64,000 nucleotides of DNA from the NCBI GenBank assembly GCA_041920565.1, contig JBHGXS010000064.1:13627-77626 (forward strand), in the 5' to 3' direction. A model generated the notes under the pieces. The model saw nothing but the letters and a program-made list of their open reading frames with translations, was not told the DNA's origin and searched no databases. The translations under genes were made by a program, and so were the position numbers. This document shows, piece by piece, positions 52,368 to 60,239 of the stretch; position 1 is the first letter of the stretch, and each line of letters begins with the position of its first letter. Source of the stretch: JAGHKQ01 sp041920565 (lineage in GTDB: Bacteria > Bacillota > Bacilli > Bacillales > Bacillaceae_G).

Positions 52368-54539
52368 ATGAAAAAAGTGTGGTTGAGTGTACTATCGCTT
52401 GTGTTGTTTTTCTTTGTATCAAACGTAAACGTATACGCTAGTACATCATGCAGCAAAGTATACAATCAAACAATAAAAGATGTTCATTATAATTGGGGAG
52501 CGGGCAGCCCAAAAGGAGTATGCTCAGATTACTTTACCGCCTATTTTGATCAAACAAGAGATTTTGCGGCTGGAGATTATTTTGTTCAAACATATGCAGA
52601 TGACGGAGTAAAAGTAGAATTTGACGGAAAGTATCCTATTAACCGCTGGAACGATCCAATAAATATTTATAGAGCATTTGTACCGCAGGTTTCAAAAGGG
52701 ATACATCAAATGAAAACACATTTTCGTGAAAATAAAGGAAATGCTTCCATTTTTTCTGACATTGTACCATTTGATACATGGCTTGCATACTATTATTCAA
52801 GCACAAGTCCATCAGGAATTCCCAAAACTGCCAAACTGATTGCTTCAACAGGAACGAATAGGATGTTGCTGGATAATAATGGGGTAAATGCCCCTTCCGG
52901 TGTACCGACTGATAATTTTTCAGCCCGATATGTAACAGCTAAGCATTTAAAAGAAGGAGATTATGTCATTAAGGTAAAGGCTGATGATGGAGTTCGTGTG
53001 TATATTGATGGACAGCTAAAGATCGACGGTTGGATAAACAGCAGTTCAAAGGAAAAAACTGCAAAGGTTTCTGTCAAGAACAGCACAACTCAAACAAATA
53101 CTAGATTGAAAGATGCGCACTGGGTTGAAGTGCAGTATTATGAAAAAACAGGTGTAAGTAAAGTAGAAGTTAGCATTGAACCGGCATATAAGGTTGCCAA
53201 GATCAGCAAGGTAAATGGTACAGTTCAAACAACGATTGTAGGAAATTTCAGTACATATGATGAAGCTGTAAGTACAGCGTTAAAATCTGGAGCGAATGTG
53301 ATTTATGATCATGATCAGATCGCTTGGATAGCGGCAGGTGGCTTTGCTTATGTGAAAGGGATGGCAAGTCAAAGTCCGACAAAGTATGTGTATTCAAAAC
53401 AAGAGGATACAAATGCTAATAAGGCAACGTATCTACTATACAATACAGAGCTAAAAGTATTAGGTGTGGAGAAGGATTGGGTACAAGTTCAGCTTCCGGA
53501 TACAATTGGATACATGAAGAAAGGTGATATCAGTTTAGTTCCAAGAGAGATTGCCAATCGTTCCTATTATAAAGTTGTATACAATGATGTATATAAAGTA
53601 AATGAGCTGTGGCATTACCCTGTTCCAGGTGCAACAGGTTATTTGTTCGGAAAAGCACCATCATTTTTAAAAGCAGGTACAATTTACTACAGCACAGACG
53701 GTAAGACGTTTGAAGGATTGACTGGGCAGCAATCGTATCAATATTTTAATTACTTGTCGATTCGCAGCAAAACGAAATACACAGCAACACAGTTAGATGA
53801 TTATTTAAAAGCAGCCAAACCTGATTCTCCTCTGATTGGATTAGGAAAGAAATTCAAAGAAGTTGAACAAAAATATTATATTAATGCATTGTTTTTACTA
53901 TCCGTTGCGATTCATGAAAGCAACTACGGTACCAGTAAAATAGCAAAGGAAAAGTTTAATTTATTTGGAATTGCGGCAGATGACAGTAATCCTGGGGCAG
54001 GTGCCAGAACATTTGCTAACTTTGAAGAGTGTATTGAAGTAATGGCAAGGGATTATGTCTCAAAACGATATGCAAATCCAGCTCGTTCTGCTCCTCCTCT
54101 TACTTATGTATATAAGGAAGCTTATTTAGGCAATAAAAGCTTCGGTATGAATGTATGGTACTCATCTGACCCGTATTGGGGGCAAAAGGTTGCTGGGCAT
54201 ATGTATCGAATTGACAGATTCTTAAAAAGCACAGACTACAAGTATACGCTTGCTAAAGTAACAGGAAATATACTGCCATATACCTTAAAGGTGAGAACAG
54301 CTCCAAAAATTGAATCTGGCAATATTGGGTATGAAATACAATATCCATCTATGATTGTTACAAAAATAAAAGAAGTGACTATTGGTTCCACGGAACCTGC
54401 CAATGAAGGGGTATGGGCAAATATTATTTCAGATAATACAACGAAGATTGAGAATGGGTTGCCAATTGGGTATTCCTATCAATCTGGACCGAAAGCAACG
54501 AAAGGGCCATACTTGCAAAATGTTATTGTTGTCCGATAA
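52368..54539 (+). CDS. Secreted glucosaminidase (autolysin-like) with PA14-like modules
   Basis: The exported 723-residue protein begins with a signal peptide (MKKVWLSVLSLVLFFFVSNV, cleavage near VYAS). Two PA14/sugar-binding-like modules follow, recognised by GDYFVQTYADDGVKVEFDG (about 60-90) and GDYVIKVKADDGVRVYIDG (about 195-225). Next come a SPOR/SH3-like stretch (about 285-400) and a glucosaminidase domain with SVAIHESNYGTSKIAKEKFNLFGI, whose Glu is likely catalytic (about 510-610). An SH3-like tail ends it. It would cleave peptidoglycan glycan strands. The IS21 element ends 50 bp before the start, so its native promoter may be cut off. Confidence 0.85.
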   Translation: MKKVWLSVLSLVLFFFVSNVNVYASTSCSKVYNQTIKDVHYNWGAGSPKGVCSDYFTAYFDQTRDFAAGDYFVQTYADDGVKVEFDGKYPINRWNDPINIYRAFVPQVSKGIHQMKTHFRENKGNASIFSDIVPFDTWLAYYYSSTSPSGIPKTAKLIASTGTNRMLLDNNGVNAPSGVPTDNFSARYVTAKHLKEGDYVIKVKADDGVRVYIDGQLKIDGWINSSSKEKTAKVSVKNSTTQTNTRLKDAHWVEVQYYEKTGVSKVEVSIEPAYKVAKISKVNGTVQTTIVGNFSTYDEAVSTALKSGANVIYDHDQIAWIAAGGFAYVKGMASQSPTKYVYSKQEDTNANKATYLLYNTELKVLGVEKDWVQVQLPDTIGYMKKGDISLVPREIANRSYYKVVYNDVYKVNELWHYPVPGATGYLFGKAPSFLKAGTIYYSTDGKTFEGLTGQQSYQYFNYLSIRSKTKYTATQLDDYLKAAKPDSPLIGLGKKFKEVEQKYYINALFLLSVAIHESNYGTSKIAKEKFNLFGIAADDSNPGAGARTFANFEECIEVMARDYVSKRYANPARSAPPLTYVYKEAYLGNKSFGMNVWYSSDPYWGQKVAGHMYRIDRFLKSTDYKYTLAKVTGNILPYTLKVRTAPKIESGNIGYEIQYPSMIVTKIKEVTIGSTEPANEGVWANIISDNTTKIENGLPIGYSYQSGPKATKGPYLQNVIVVR

Positions 54540-54640
54540 AGGCAATGTTTCTAGCAATCTTATATTCTGAAGATAAGAAAGAATATAATCTTGTTATTGA
54601 GAAGAGATGTAATTAAGAAGGTTTACGGGATACAACCGTG

Positions 54641-54678
54641 ATAGGGCATCACCTTGTAAAGCAAACAAGGTGGTGCCT
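54641..54678 (+). terminator. Terminator with CACCTTGT stem
   Basis: ggcatcaccttgt/acaaggtggtgcc with a short loop and CCTTTTAT. It resembles 42370-42407 and 48308-48345. It lies about 100 bp after the glucosaminidase stop. The following 150 bp up to the GtrA gene shows nothing further. Confidence 0.75.
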
Positions 54679-54836
54679 TTTATGTTCCATCGTGAAGGCA
54701 ATTTGTTTGTATAGGAACTGAAAAAACAACCTTCTCTGCCTGTTATTAATAACGCTCTTATCACTGTACATCTCTCACTGATTCCCGTTTCACCAAATTC
54801 TCCAAACAAGATAAAAGCTGCGGATGCAGGTCATTT

Positions 54837-55223
54837 CTAGTTATGATCTGTAAATACCCAAATTCGTGTTCCAATAAAATTAACGATGACTCCAACTGCT
54901 GTAGCACACAATTTACTGAGAAGCATAGGCCATCCTATATGCTGATATAAAAACGATAGGAGACAGGATGTAATCACCAGCGTGAGTATATTAACTGTAA
55001 TAAACTTAAAAAATTCAAGACGATTTGCTTTTTCTCTCCGTTGAAAAGTCCAGATTCGATTGATAATATAGCTGTTTACTACTCCGCATCCATAGGAAAT
55101 ACATTGTGCTTCCAGATATTGCATGTTAAAGAAAGTTAAGATAGTAAATACGAGAAAATCAATCCCTGTATTTAACAAACCGACCGCGCAAAATTTCAAA
55201 AATGATGTAAGCTTATTAGTCAT
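54837..55223 (-). CDS. GtrA-family flippase-like membrane protein
   Basis: The product (128 aa) has four hydrophobic segments and the GtrA signature FLKFCAVGLLNTGIDFLVFTIL at the start and YIINRIWTFQRR in the middle. GtrA proteins move polyprenyl-linked sugars for surface glycosylation. It follows a GT2 glycosyltransferase relic, and the usual partner genes are decayed here, so its present use is doubtful. The ATG 55223 start lacks a strong ribosome site; the overlapping GTG at 55232 is an alternative. Confidence 0.8.
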   Translation of the reverse strand: MTNKLTSFLKFCAVGLLNTGIDFLVFTILTFFNMQYLEAQCISYGCGVVNSYIINRIWTFQRREKANRLEFFKFITVNILTLVITSCLLSFLYQHIGWPMLLSKLCATAVGVIVNFIGTRIWVFTDHN

Positions 55224-55509
55224 GGCCCACACTGCTCGTTATTTTGTGTTCTTTGTGTTCCATCCCCGCGATAATGGCGATTTGATGGCCAAAGTCGCGT
55301 GAGAAATCAATGACTTTGACAAAGGGGGCTTTATAGCTGTATTCCTTTAAAATGGAAGCTGTTCGATCACGGATACCATCATTTATAAATAGAAGCTCGT
55401 ACTCTTCTCCGGTAAGGTCCATGACATTTTTAAGCCGTTTATAAGTTTCTGAAATGACTGCTTCCTCGTTAAAAACAAGGATAAAAATGGAATACATAGG
55501 GACAGCCAT
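55216..55509 (-). pseudogene. Truncated GT2 glycosyltransferase (dolichol-phosphate-mannose synthase type)
   Basis: The frame starts with ggagga-ATG and reads MYSIFILVFNEEAVISETYKRL, then FINDGIRDRT and FSRDFGHQIAIIAGM. This is the first ~80 residues of a family-2 transferase (donor DxD region not reached). It then ends in 15 unrelated residues. About 230 residues of the catalytic domain are missing. The normal motif NDGSRD reads NDGIRD. A deletion has fused it to the start of the GtrA gene. Confidence 0.78.
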
Positions 55510-55628
55510 GTTATTTTCCTCCTTCCAAATTCATTTATTGATAAAAATGAAACACCATTATCCTTGTATTAGAATTCTTTTCATGTAGTAAGTAAGAACA
55601 ACAGGAGGAGTTGTTTTCCCGTGTTCAT

Positions 55629-55940
55629 TTATCCTTTGTACACATAAAGTGTAATGGTTCGACCCCTGTGTGCTGTCTGCACTTTGTGAAGATTGCCATT
55701 CACTGCTTGGGACTTCCTCACATCTATTCATTAATTTCCTGATTGCCTCTGCCTTTGCCAGAAATCAAGAAATACTTCACATCCCCGTTTTTGACCATTT
55801 TCTCCAATTTTTCAGCAGTTAAGACAGGGTCGCCCCCTGAGAATCCGCCCATTGTCAGTCAGTCTGCAGCATGAAAGGAGATGCCTCCTGCGTGCTTTCT
55901 GCAGCTAACATAAATGTTTCGCCATCATAGTGCTCTTTCA
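55629..55940 (-). pseudogene. Relic of the C-terminus of a GT39/YkcB-like mannosyltransferase
   Basis: On the minus strand the stretch reads TMGGFSGGDPVLTAEKLEKMV and KNGDVKYFLISGKGRG, then more residues to TAA at 55629. This matches the cytoplasmic or extracellular tail of ArnT/YkcB-type membrane transferases by its SGxDP...VKxGxVKYxL pattern. Internal stops (TGA near 55853, TAG near 55733) interrupt it and the membrane part is gone. With GT2 and GtrA it would form a classic lipid-linked glycosylation operon. This accounts for most of the 55510-56080 gap. Confidence 0.6.
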
Positions 55941-56080
55941 GAACAGATGAAGCTAAAGGTAATAATTGGTAGGTGATACAAAAACATAGACATTGTACAC
56001 ATGATAAACCATTTTTCTGAATATAATTACAAGGAATGAGAAATGGAGAGCTCTGTGCCTCTATAAAGGAGTGATCATAT

Positions 56081-56314
56081 TTGAACGAAAATGCTGAGAA
56101 AATTACTCATATGAAATCCTATGTTCCTTATCACAGTCCTTACGATCCTTGTCCCCCTATCGGTCAAAAATATTACTCTACACCTCCGAATTTGTACTTG
56201 GGATTTCAGTCTCCAAATCTTGAACAATTTTCCTATAAGGAGGCATTGAAAAAAGGCACTTTATGGCCTGTTCTATATGACTACTATGATAATCCCTACA
56301 AAGGGAGGGGGTAA
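56081..56314 (+). CDS. cotJA: Spore coat protein CotJA
   Basis: The product (77 aa) is first of the three-gene cotJ operon made in the mother cell. The body YVPYHSPYDPCPPIGQKYYSTPPNLYLGFQ and the tail PVLYDYYDNPYKGRG are characteristic. TTG 56081 is preceded by aaaggag at 8 nt. It contributes to the inner spore coat. The next gene starts 5 bp later. A sigma-E promoter is expected upstream; candidate boxes near 56010-56030 are too weak to call. Confidence 0.92.
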   Translation: MNENAEKITHMKSYVPYHSPYDPCPPIGQKYYSTPPNLYLGFQSPNLEQFSYKEALKKGTLWPVLYDYYDNPYKGRG

Positions 56315-56319
56315 TCCAA

Positions 56320-56583
56320 ATGCAACAATCCTTACCTCAAGAATATTATCAGCTTCTAGAAGAGCTTCAGGCCGTTGATTTTGTATTAGTGGAGCTTACC
56401 TTATATTTGGATACGCATCCAGGAGATGTGAACGCTATTAATCAATTTAATCAGTATGCCCAATATAGAAATCAAATCAAAACAGCATTTGAGTCGAAAT
56501 ATGGCCCTTTGCAGCAGTATGGAAACAGTTATTCAGATGAAAAGTGGAGCTGGCACAGCGGACCTTGGCCTTGGCAAGTATAG
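56320..56583 (+). CDS. cotJB: Spore coat protein CotJB
   Basis: The product (87 aa) has the CotJB pattern YYQLLEELQAVDFVLVELTLYLDTHPGD followed by AINQFNQYAQYRNQIK and the WSWHSGPWPWQV end. It is made in the mother cell and needed with CotJC in the coat. gggaggg lies before ATG 56320; it lies 5 bp after cotJA. Confidence 0.92.
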   Translation: MQQSLPQEYYQLLEELQAVDFVLVELTLYLDTHPGDVNAINQFNQYAQYRNQIKTAFESKYGPLQQYGNSYSDEKWSWHSGPWPWQV

Positions 56584-56598
56584 GAAGGAGATGTATAT

Positions 56599-57168
56599 AT
56601 GTGGATTTATGAAAAGAAGCTGCAATACCCAGTGAAAGTAAGTACATGTAATCCGACATTGGCCAAGTTTTTAATTGAGCAATATGGCGGGGCAGACGGA
56701 GAGTTAGCAGCTGCTCTCCGATATTTAAATCAGCGTTATACAATTCCAGAAAAAGTTGTAGGGCTATTAACAGATATCGGAACGGAGGAATTTGCCCATT
56801 TAGAAATGATTGCAACGATGATATATAAATTAACAAAAGATGCGACACCAGAGCAGTTAAAAGCAGCAGGGATTGGTGAACATTATGTAAATCATGATAG
56901 TGCGTTATTTTACCATAATGCTGCTGGGGCTCCCTTTACAGCTACATATATTCAAGCGAAAGGAGATCCAATTGCAGATTTATACGAAGACATTGCTGCA
57001 GAAGAAAAAGCTCGTGCCACATATCAATGGATTATTGATATGTCGGATGATCCGGATTTAAATGATGGTTTGCGTTTCTTAAGGGAAAGAGAGGTTGTGC
57101 ATTCCCAAAGATTCCGGGAAGCGGTTGAGATATTAAAAGAAAGCCAAAATCAAAAAAGAATTTTTTAA
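56599..57168 (+). CDS. cotJC: Spore coat protein CotJC (manganese catalase family)
   Basis: The product (189 aa) is a ferritin-like, dimanganese-catalase-type coat protein. Metal-binding EEFAHLEMIATMIY (about 57-70) and a second EExxH-like set in AEEKARATYQWI and REVVHSQRFREAVEIL complete the site. It may protect spores against peroxide (inferred). aaggag precedes ATG 56599, 15 bp after cotJB. Confidence 0.93.
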   Translation: MWIYEKKLQYPVKVSTCNPTLAKFLIEQYGGADGELAAALRYLNQRYTIPEKVVGLLTDIGTEEFAHLEMIATMIYKLTKDATPEQLKAAGIGEHYVNHDSALFYHNAAGAPFTATYIQAKGDPIADLYEDIAAEEKARATYQWIIDMSDDPDLNDGLRFLREREVVHSQRFREAVEILKESQNQKRIF

Positions 57169-57202
57169 TCTGGAAACACCAAGGGCACAATCATAAATTA
57201 GG

Positions 57203-57232
57203 AAAAAAGACGGAGAGATCCGTCTTTTTTGT
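57203..57232 (+). terminator. Terminator after cotJC
   Basis: aaaaagacgga/tccgtctttttt stem, 4-nt loop. The next gene's ribosome site lies just behind it. Confidence 0.85.
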
Positions 57233-57249
57233 TAAAGGAGATTGGTTTT

Positions 57250-57459
57250 ATGAAAGAGCAATCTGCTTTAATTCCGTTGTTGCTGACTGAGATTGGAGCA
57301 TGGTTCATCATGTTTCTTGTTTTACAGATATTTTATTTTTTTGTCGATAAAAAAGGGAGCATGGACCGTAGGAGGTCTTTGGTAAAAGATATAGCGCTAA
57401 GCTTTGTTGCTGCAAATGCCATCCTGTTTATTATACTAATCATAAATCGGTTGGATTAA
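57250..57459 (+). CDS. Small two-helix membrane protein
   Basis: The product is 69 aa. Two hydrophobic stretches (about 8-31 and 48-66) are separated by a basic loop (DKKGSMDRRRSLVKD). aaaggag at 57235-57241 precedes ATG 57250. It may be read through from cotJC. No family recognised; a terminator follows. Confidence 0.6.
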   Translation: MKEQSALIPLLLTEIGAWFIMFLVLQIFYFFVDKKGSMDRRRSLVKDIALSFVAANAILFIILIINRLD

Positions 57460-57474
57460 TTGCACTGTTGCAAA

Positions 57475-57512
57475 TGAAAAGACCTAAAACAAAAGCGTTT
57501 TAGGTCTTTTCA
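57475..57512. terminator. Bidirectional terminator between convergent genes
   Basis: tgaaaagacctaaaac/gttttaggtcttttca, a 16-bp perfect stem with a 5-6-nt loop, serving the membrane gene and glnS. Confidence 0.85.
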
Positions 57513-57560
57513 TAATACTCTCAAGAGCATCGGGCAAGTGCTCTTTGCTAAATAGCAAGC

Positions 57561-59210
57561 TTATAACTTAAACGAACTCTTTAAAGAAACAATTCGGTTA
57601 AAGACAATACGATCTTTTGTTGTGAATTTCGGATCGACATTAAAATAACCGTGTCTAAAGAATTGGAATTTGTCTTGAGGCTGTACATCTTTCATATTTG
57701 GCTCTACAAACCCTTGTAAAATCTCTAATGAATTTGGATTTACTTGGTCAAGGAATGTTTTTCCTTCTTCTTGAGTTTCATCGTCTAAAATGAGCGGCTC
57801 ATATAAACGGAATTCGGCTGGTATAGCATGTTTCGCATCTACCCAGTGAATCGTGCCTTTTACTTTACGTCCTGTAAAGCCTGTGCCGCTTTTTGTTTCT
57901 GGGTCGTATGTGCAGCGAAGCTCAATTACATTGCCGTTTTCATCCTTAATCACTTCTTCGCATTTAATGAAGTATGCATGCTTTAAACGTACTTCATTGC
58001 CAGGGAACAAGCGGAAATATTTCTTTGGAGGATTTTCCATGAAATCATCTTGTTCAATGTAAATTTCTCTTGAGAATGGAATTTGTCTTACTCCCATTTC
58101 CGGATTTTCCGGGTTGATTTCCGCATCTAACATTTCTACTTGGTCTTCCGGGTAGTTTGTAATTACAACTTTCAGTGGTTTAATAACTCCCATTGTACGA
58201 GGTGCTTTTAATTTTAAGTCTTCTCTTACGAAATGCTCCAGCATTTGAGAGTCGACTACTCCTGTTGTTTTCGCTACTCCGATTTCACGGCAGAATGTAC
58301 GAATGGCTTCAGGAGTATATCCTCTTCTTCGTAATCCGGAAATAGTAGGCATGCGAGGGTCATCCCAACCATCTACAAATCCTTCATCCACCAATTGCTT
58401 CAGCTTACGTTTGCTCATAACGGTATTTGTTAAATTTAAGCGGCCGAATTCAATTTGTTGAGGCTTGCTTTCCATTTCACAGTTTTCAATAACCCAATTG
58501 TACAACGGGCGTTGATCTTCAAATTCCAGTGTACAAATAGAGTGAGTCACATCTTCAATTGCATCTTCAATAGGATGAGCAAAAGCATACATTGGATAAA
58601 TGCACCATTTGTCTCCTGTATTATGATGAGTAGCATGAGCGATACGATAAAGAACAGGATCGCGCAAGTTAATATTCGGTGATGCCATATCAATTTTGGC
58701 GCGCAATACTTTTTCCCCGTCTCCAAACTCACCATTACGCATGCGTTCAAATAAATCAAGGTTTTCTTCTATAGAGCGATTGCGATAAGGGCTTTCTTTT
58801 CCCGGTGCAGTTAAAGTCCCGCGATACTCGCGGATTTCATCGGCCGAAAGGTCATCTACGTATGCCAGTCCTTTTTTAATTAACAGCACCGCACGGTTAT
58901 ACATTTCTTCAAAGTAGTCCGAAGCAAAGAACAGTCCGTCCCATTCATATCCAAGCCATTTTACATCTTCTTTGATGGAATTTACATATTCAATATCTTC
59001 TTTTAACGGGTTCGTATCATCAAAGCGCAAGTTAGTCTTTCCATTAAACTCATCTGCCAGTTCAAAGTTTAATACGATAGACTTCGCATGACCGATATGT
59101 AAATATCCGTTTGGTTCCGGCGGAAAACGAGTGATCACATAGCTGCGTTTCCCGGTTTCTAAATCTTCCTTTATAATATTTCTAATAAAATTAGACGTAT
59201 TATGTTCCAC
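57561..59210 (-). CDS. glnS: Glutaminyl-tRNA synthetase
   Basis: The product (549 aa) is a class I tRNA synthetase charging tRNA-Gln directly. HIGH is in GYLHIGHAKS (38-41) and the KMSKS-type loop is VMSKRK. GlnRS/GluRS catalytic sequences such as FDDTNPLKEDIEYV and LEFEDQRPLYNW are seen, with a two-beta-barrel anticodon domain in the last ~220 residues (ITNYPEDQVE onward). The GLHIGHAK and WDDPR features separate GlnRS from GluRS. GTG 59210 follows aaaggga. Its presence is unusual in a Bacillus-like genome, where tRNA-Gln is normally charged by the GatCAB route. Confidence 0.92.
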   Translation of the reverse strand: MEHNTSNFIRNIIKEDLETGKRSYVITRFPPEPNGYLHIGHAKSIVLNFELADEFNGKTNLRFDDTNPLKEDIEYVNSIKEDVKWLGYEWDGLFFASDYFEEMYNRAVLLIKKGLAYVDDLSADEIREYRGTLTAPGKESPYRNRSIEENLDLFERMRNGEFGDGEKVLRAKIDMASPNINLRDPVLYRIAHATHHNTGDKWCIYPMYAFAHPIEDAIEDVTHSICTLEFEDQRPLYNWVIENCEMESKPQQIEFGRLNLTNTVMSKRKLKQLVDEGFVDGWDDPRMPTISGLRRRGYTPEAIRTFCREIGVAKTTGVVDSQMLEHFVREDLKLKAPRTMGVIKPLKVVITNYPEDQVEMLDAEINPENPEMGVRQIPFSREIYIEQDDFMENPPKKYFRLFPGNEVRLKHAYFIKCEEVIKDENGNVIELRCTYDPETKSGTGFTGRKVKGTIHWVDAKHAIPAEFRLYEPLILDDETQEEGKTFLDQVNPNSLEILQGFVEPNMKDVQPQDKFQFFRHGYFNVDPKFTTKDRIVFNRIVSLKSSFKL

Positions 59211-59515
59211 TTACTTCAATCCCTTTCCTAAAAGTCGTTATTTATCATATAACATAAGTATAGATGATTTTGCAATTCACGTTAAGAATTGCAGGAAATA
59301 AGAGCATACTATTTTTATTTAAATAATTTCTATTATGGCCGAATTTGCTGAATATGACAACTAAAATTGTATCTTAGTGTCGGAATGAAGGATTGGCTAT
59401 TTTCATATTTGCTCGAAAAGTATTATTATCAAAGAAAAGGATGATGAATGTATCAGTTAGAATTATACAGTAATTAAGAAGGAAGATATTTTACTAAAGA
59501 AAGAAGGAAATCAGA
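59211..59515. other. Intergenic region, no gene seen
   Basis: This 305-bp divergent region between glnS and the acidic membrane protein holds a weak minus-strand promoter candidate (TTGCAA/17 bp/TTATAT) and a plus-strand ribosome site. I see no riboswitch, T-box or other element. Confidence 0.6.
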
Positions 59516-59965
59516 ATGAGTTTCTTTAGCATCGTTGTTATTATACTATTGGTGCATTTTCTCATTATTCGTCCATTAGTGAATCGGAATCGTTCACATT
59601 ATAATCACGGGTACGACCAAAGAGGGTATTACGGACCTGTTTCTAGCGGCGGCGGTTTTGGGAAATTTGGAACGTTTGCCGGCGGGATGGCAGCAGGGGC
59701 TTTACTGACATATCTTCTCGATCAAGGACGGATTGATTTAGATCAATATAATTATTTTCAACAGTTAGAGGATCATCAAGCAATTCAAGAATTAATGAAT
59801 CAAAATATTATTCAAGAACATGAAATTGACGCACTGCAAGAAGAATTAGCTGGACAAGATTGGGATACAAATGATGACTGGGATCATGACGACCAGAATG
59901 ATTTTGGAAATCAAGACTTTGGAGGTTCTGATGATTTTGGCGGCGGGGACGACAACTGGGTTTAA
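59516..59965 (+). CDS. Membrane-anchored acidic Gly-rich protein
   Basis: The product (149 aa) has an N-terminal membrane helix (about 4-22) and a Gly-rich stretch (about 44-55) leading to FAGGMAAGALLTYLL. A helical part (LDQYNYFQQLEDHQAI) is followed by a tail of Asp, Gly, Asn and Trp (about 115-149). aaggaaatc lies before ATG 59516. Family unknown. The AGALLT motif parallels the coat-like small protein at 42065. The tail might bind metal or protein (speculative). Confidence 0.65.
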   Translation: MSFFSIVVIILLVHFLIIRPLVNRNRSHYNHGYDQRGYYGPVSSGGGFGKFGTFAGGMAAGALLTYLLDQGRIDLDQYNYFQQLEDHQAIQELMNQNIIQEHEIDALQEELAGQDWDTNDDWDHDDQNDFGNQDFGGSDDFGGGDDNWV

Positions 59966-59983
59966 TAATGAACAACAATAGGT

Positions 59984-60029
59984 GAAAAATGACGTGCTAG
60001 AACGATTGTCATCCGGGACATCATTTTTG
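59984..60029 (+). terminator. Candidate terminator after the acidic protein gene
   Basis: aaaaatgacgt/acatcattttt form an 11-bp stem with one mismatch around a 24-nt loop, followed by TTTTT. Weak. Confidence 0.45.
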
Positions 60030-60239
60030 TGCATTCTCATTCCTAAATAAATAAAAACGAACACCGTCCAGGATGCTCGTTTGGAATAATCTTGCAAGGT
60101 ATGTAGGATTATGGTAAAATAAAGAAATGGTCGTTTAGTTTATTTTAACAATAATAACCCAATATAAATTTTATCACAATGTTTTTTGTTTGTCAAACCT
60201 TCCGGCCATACAAAATTTTTGATAAAAAGGAGCGGCGCT

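Noticed and set aside
53046..53228. Minus-strand small frame inside the glucosaminidase gene
   Set aside because: Antisense shadow without a ribosome site.
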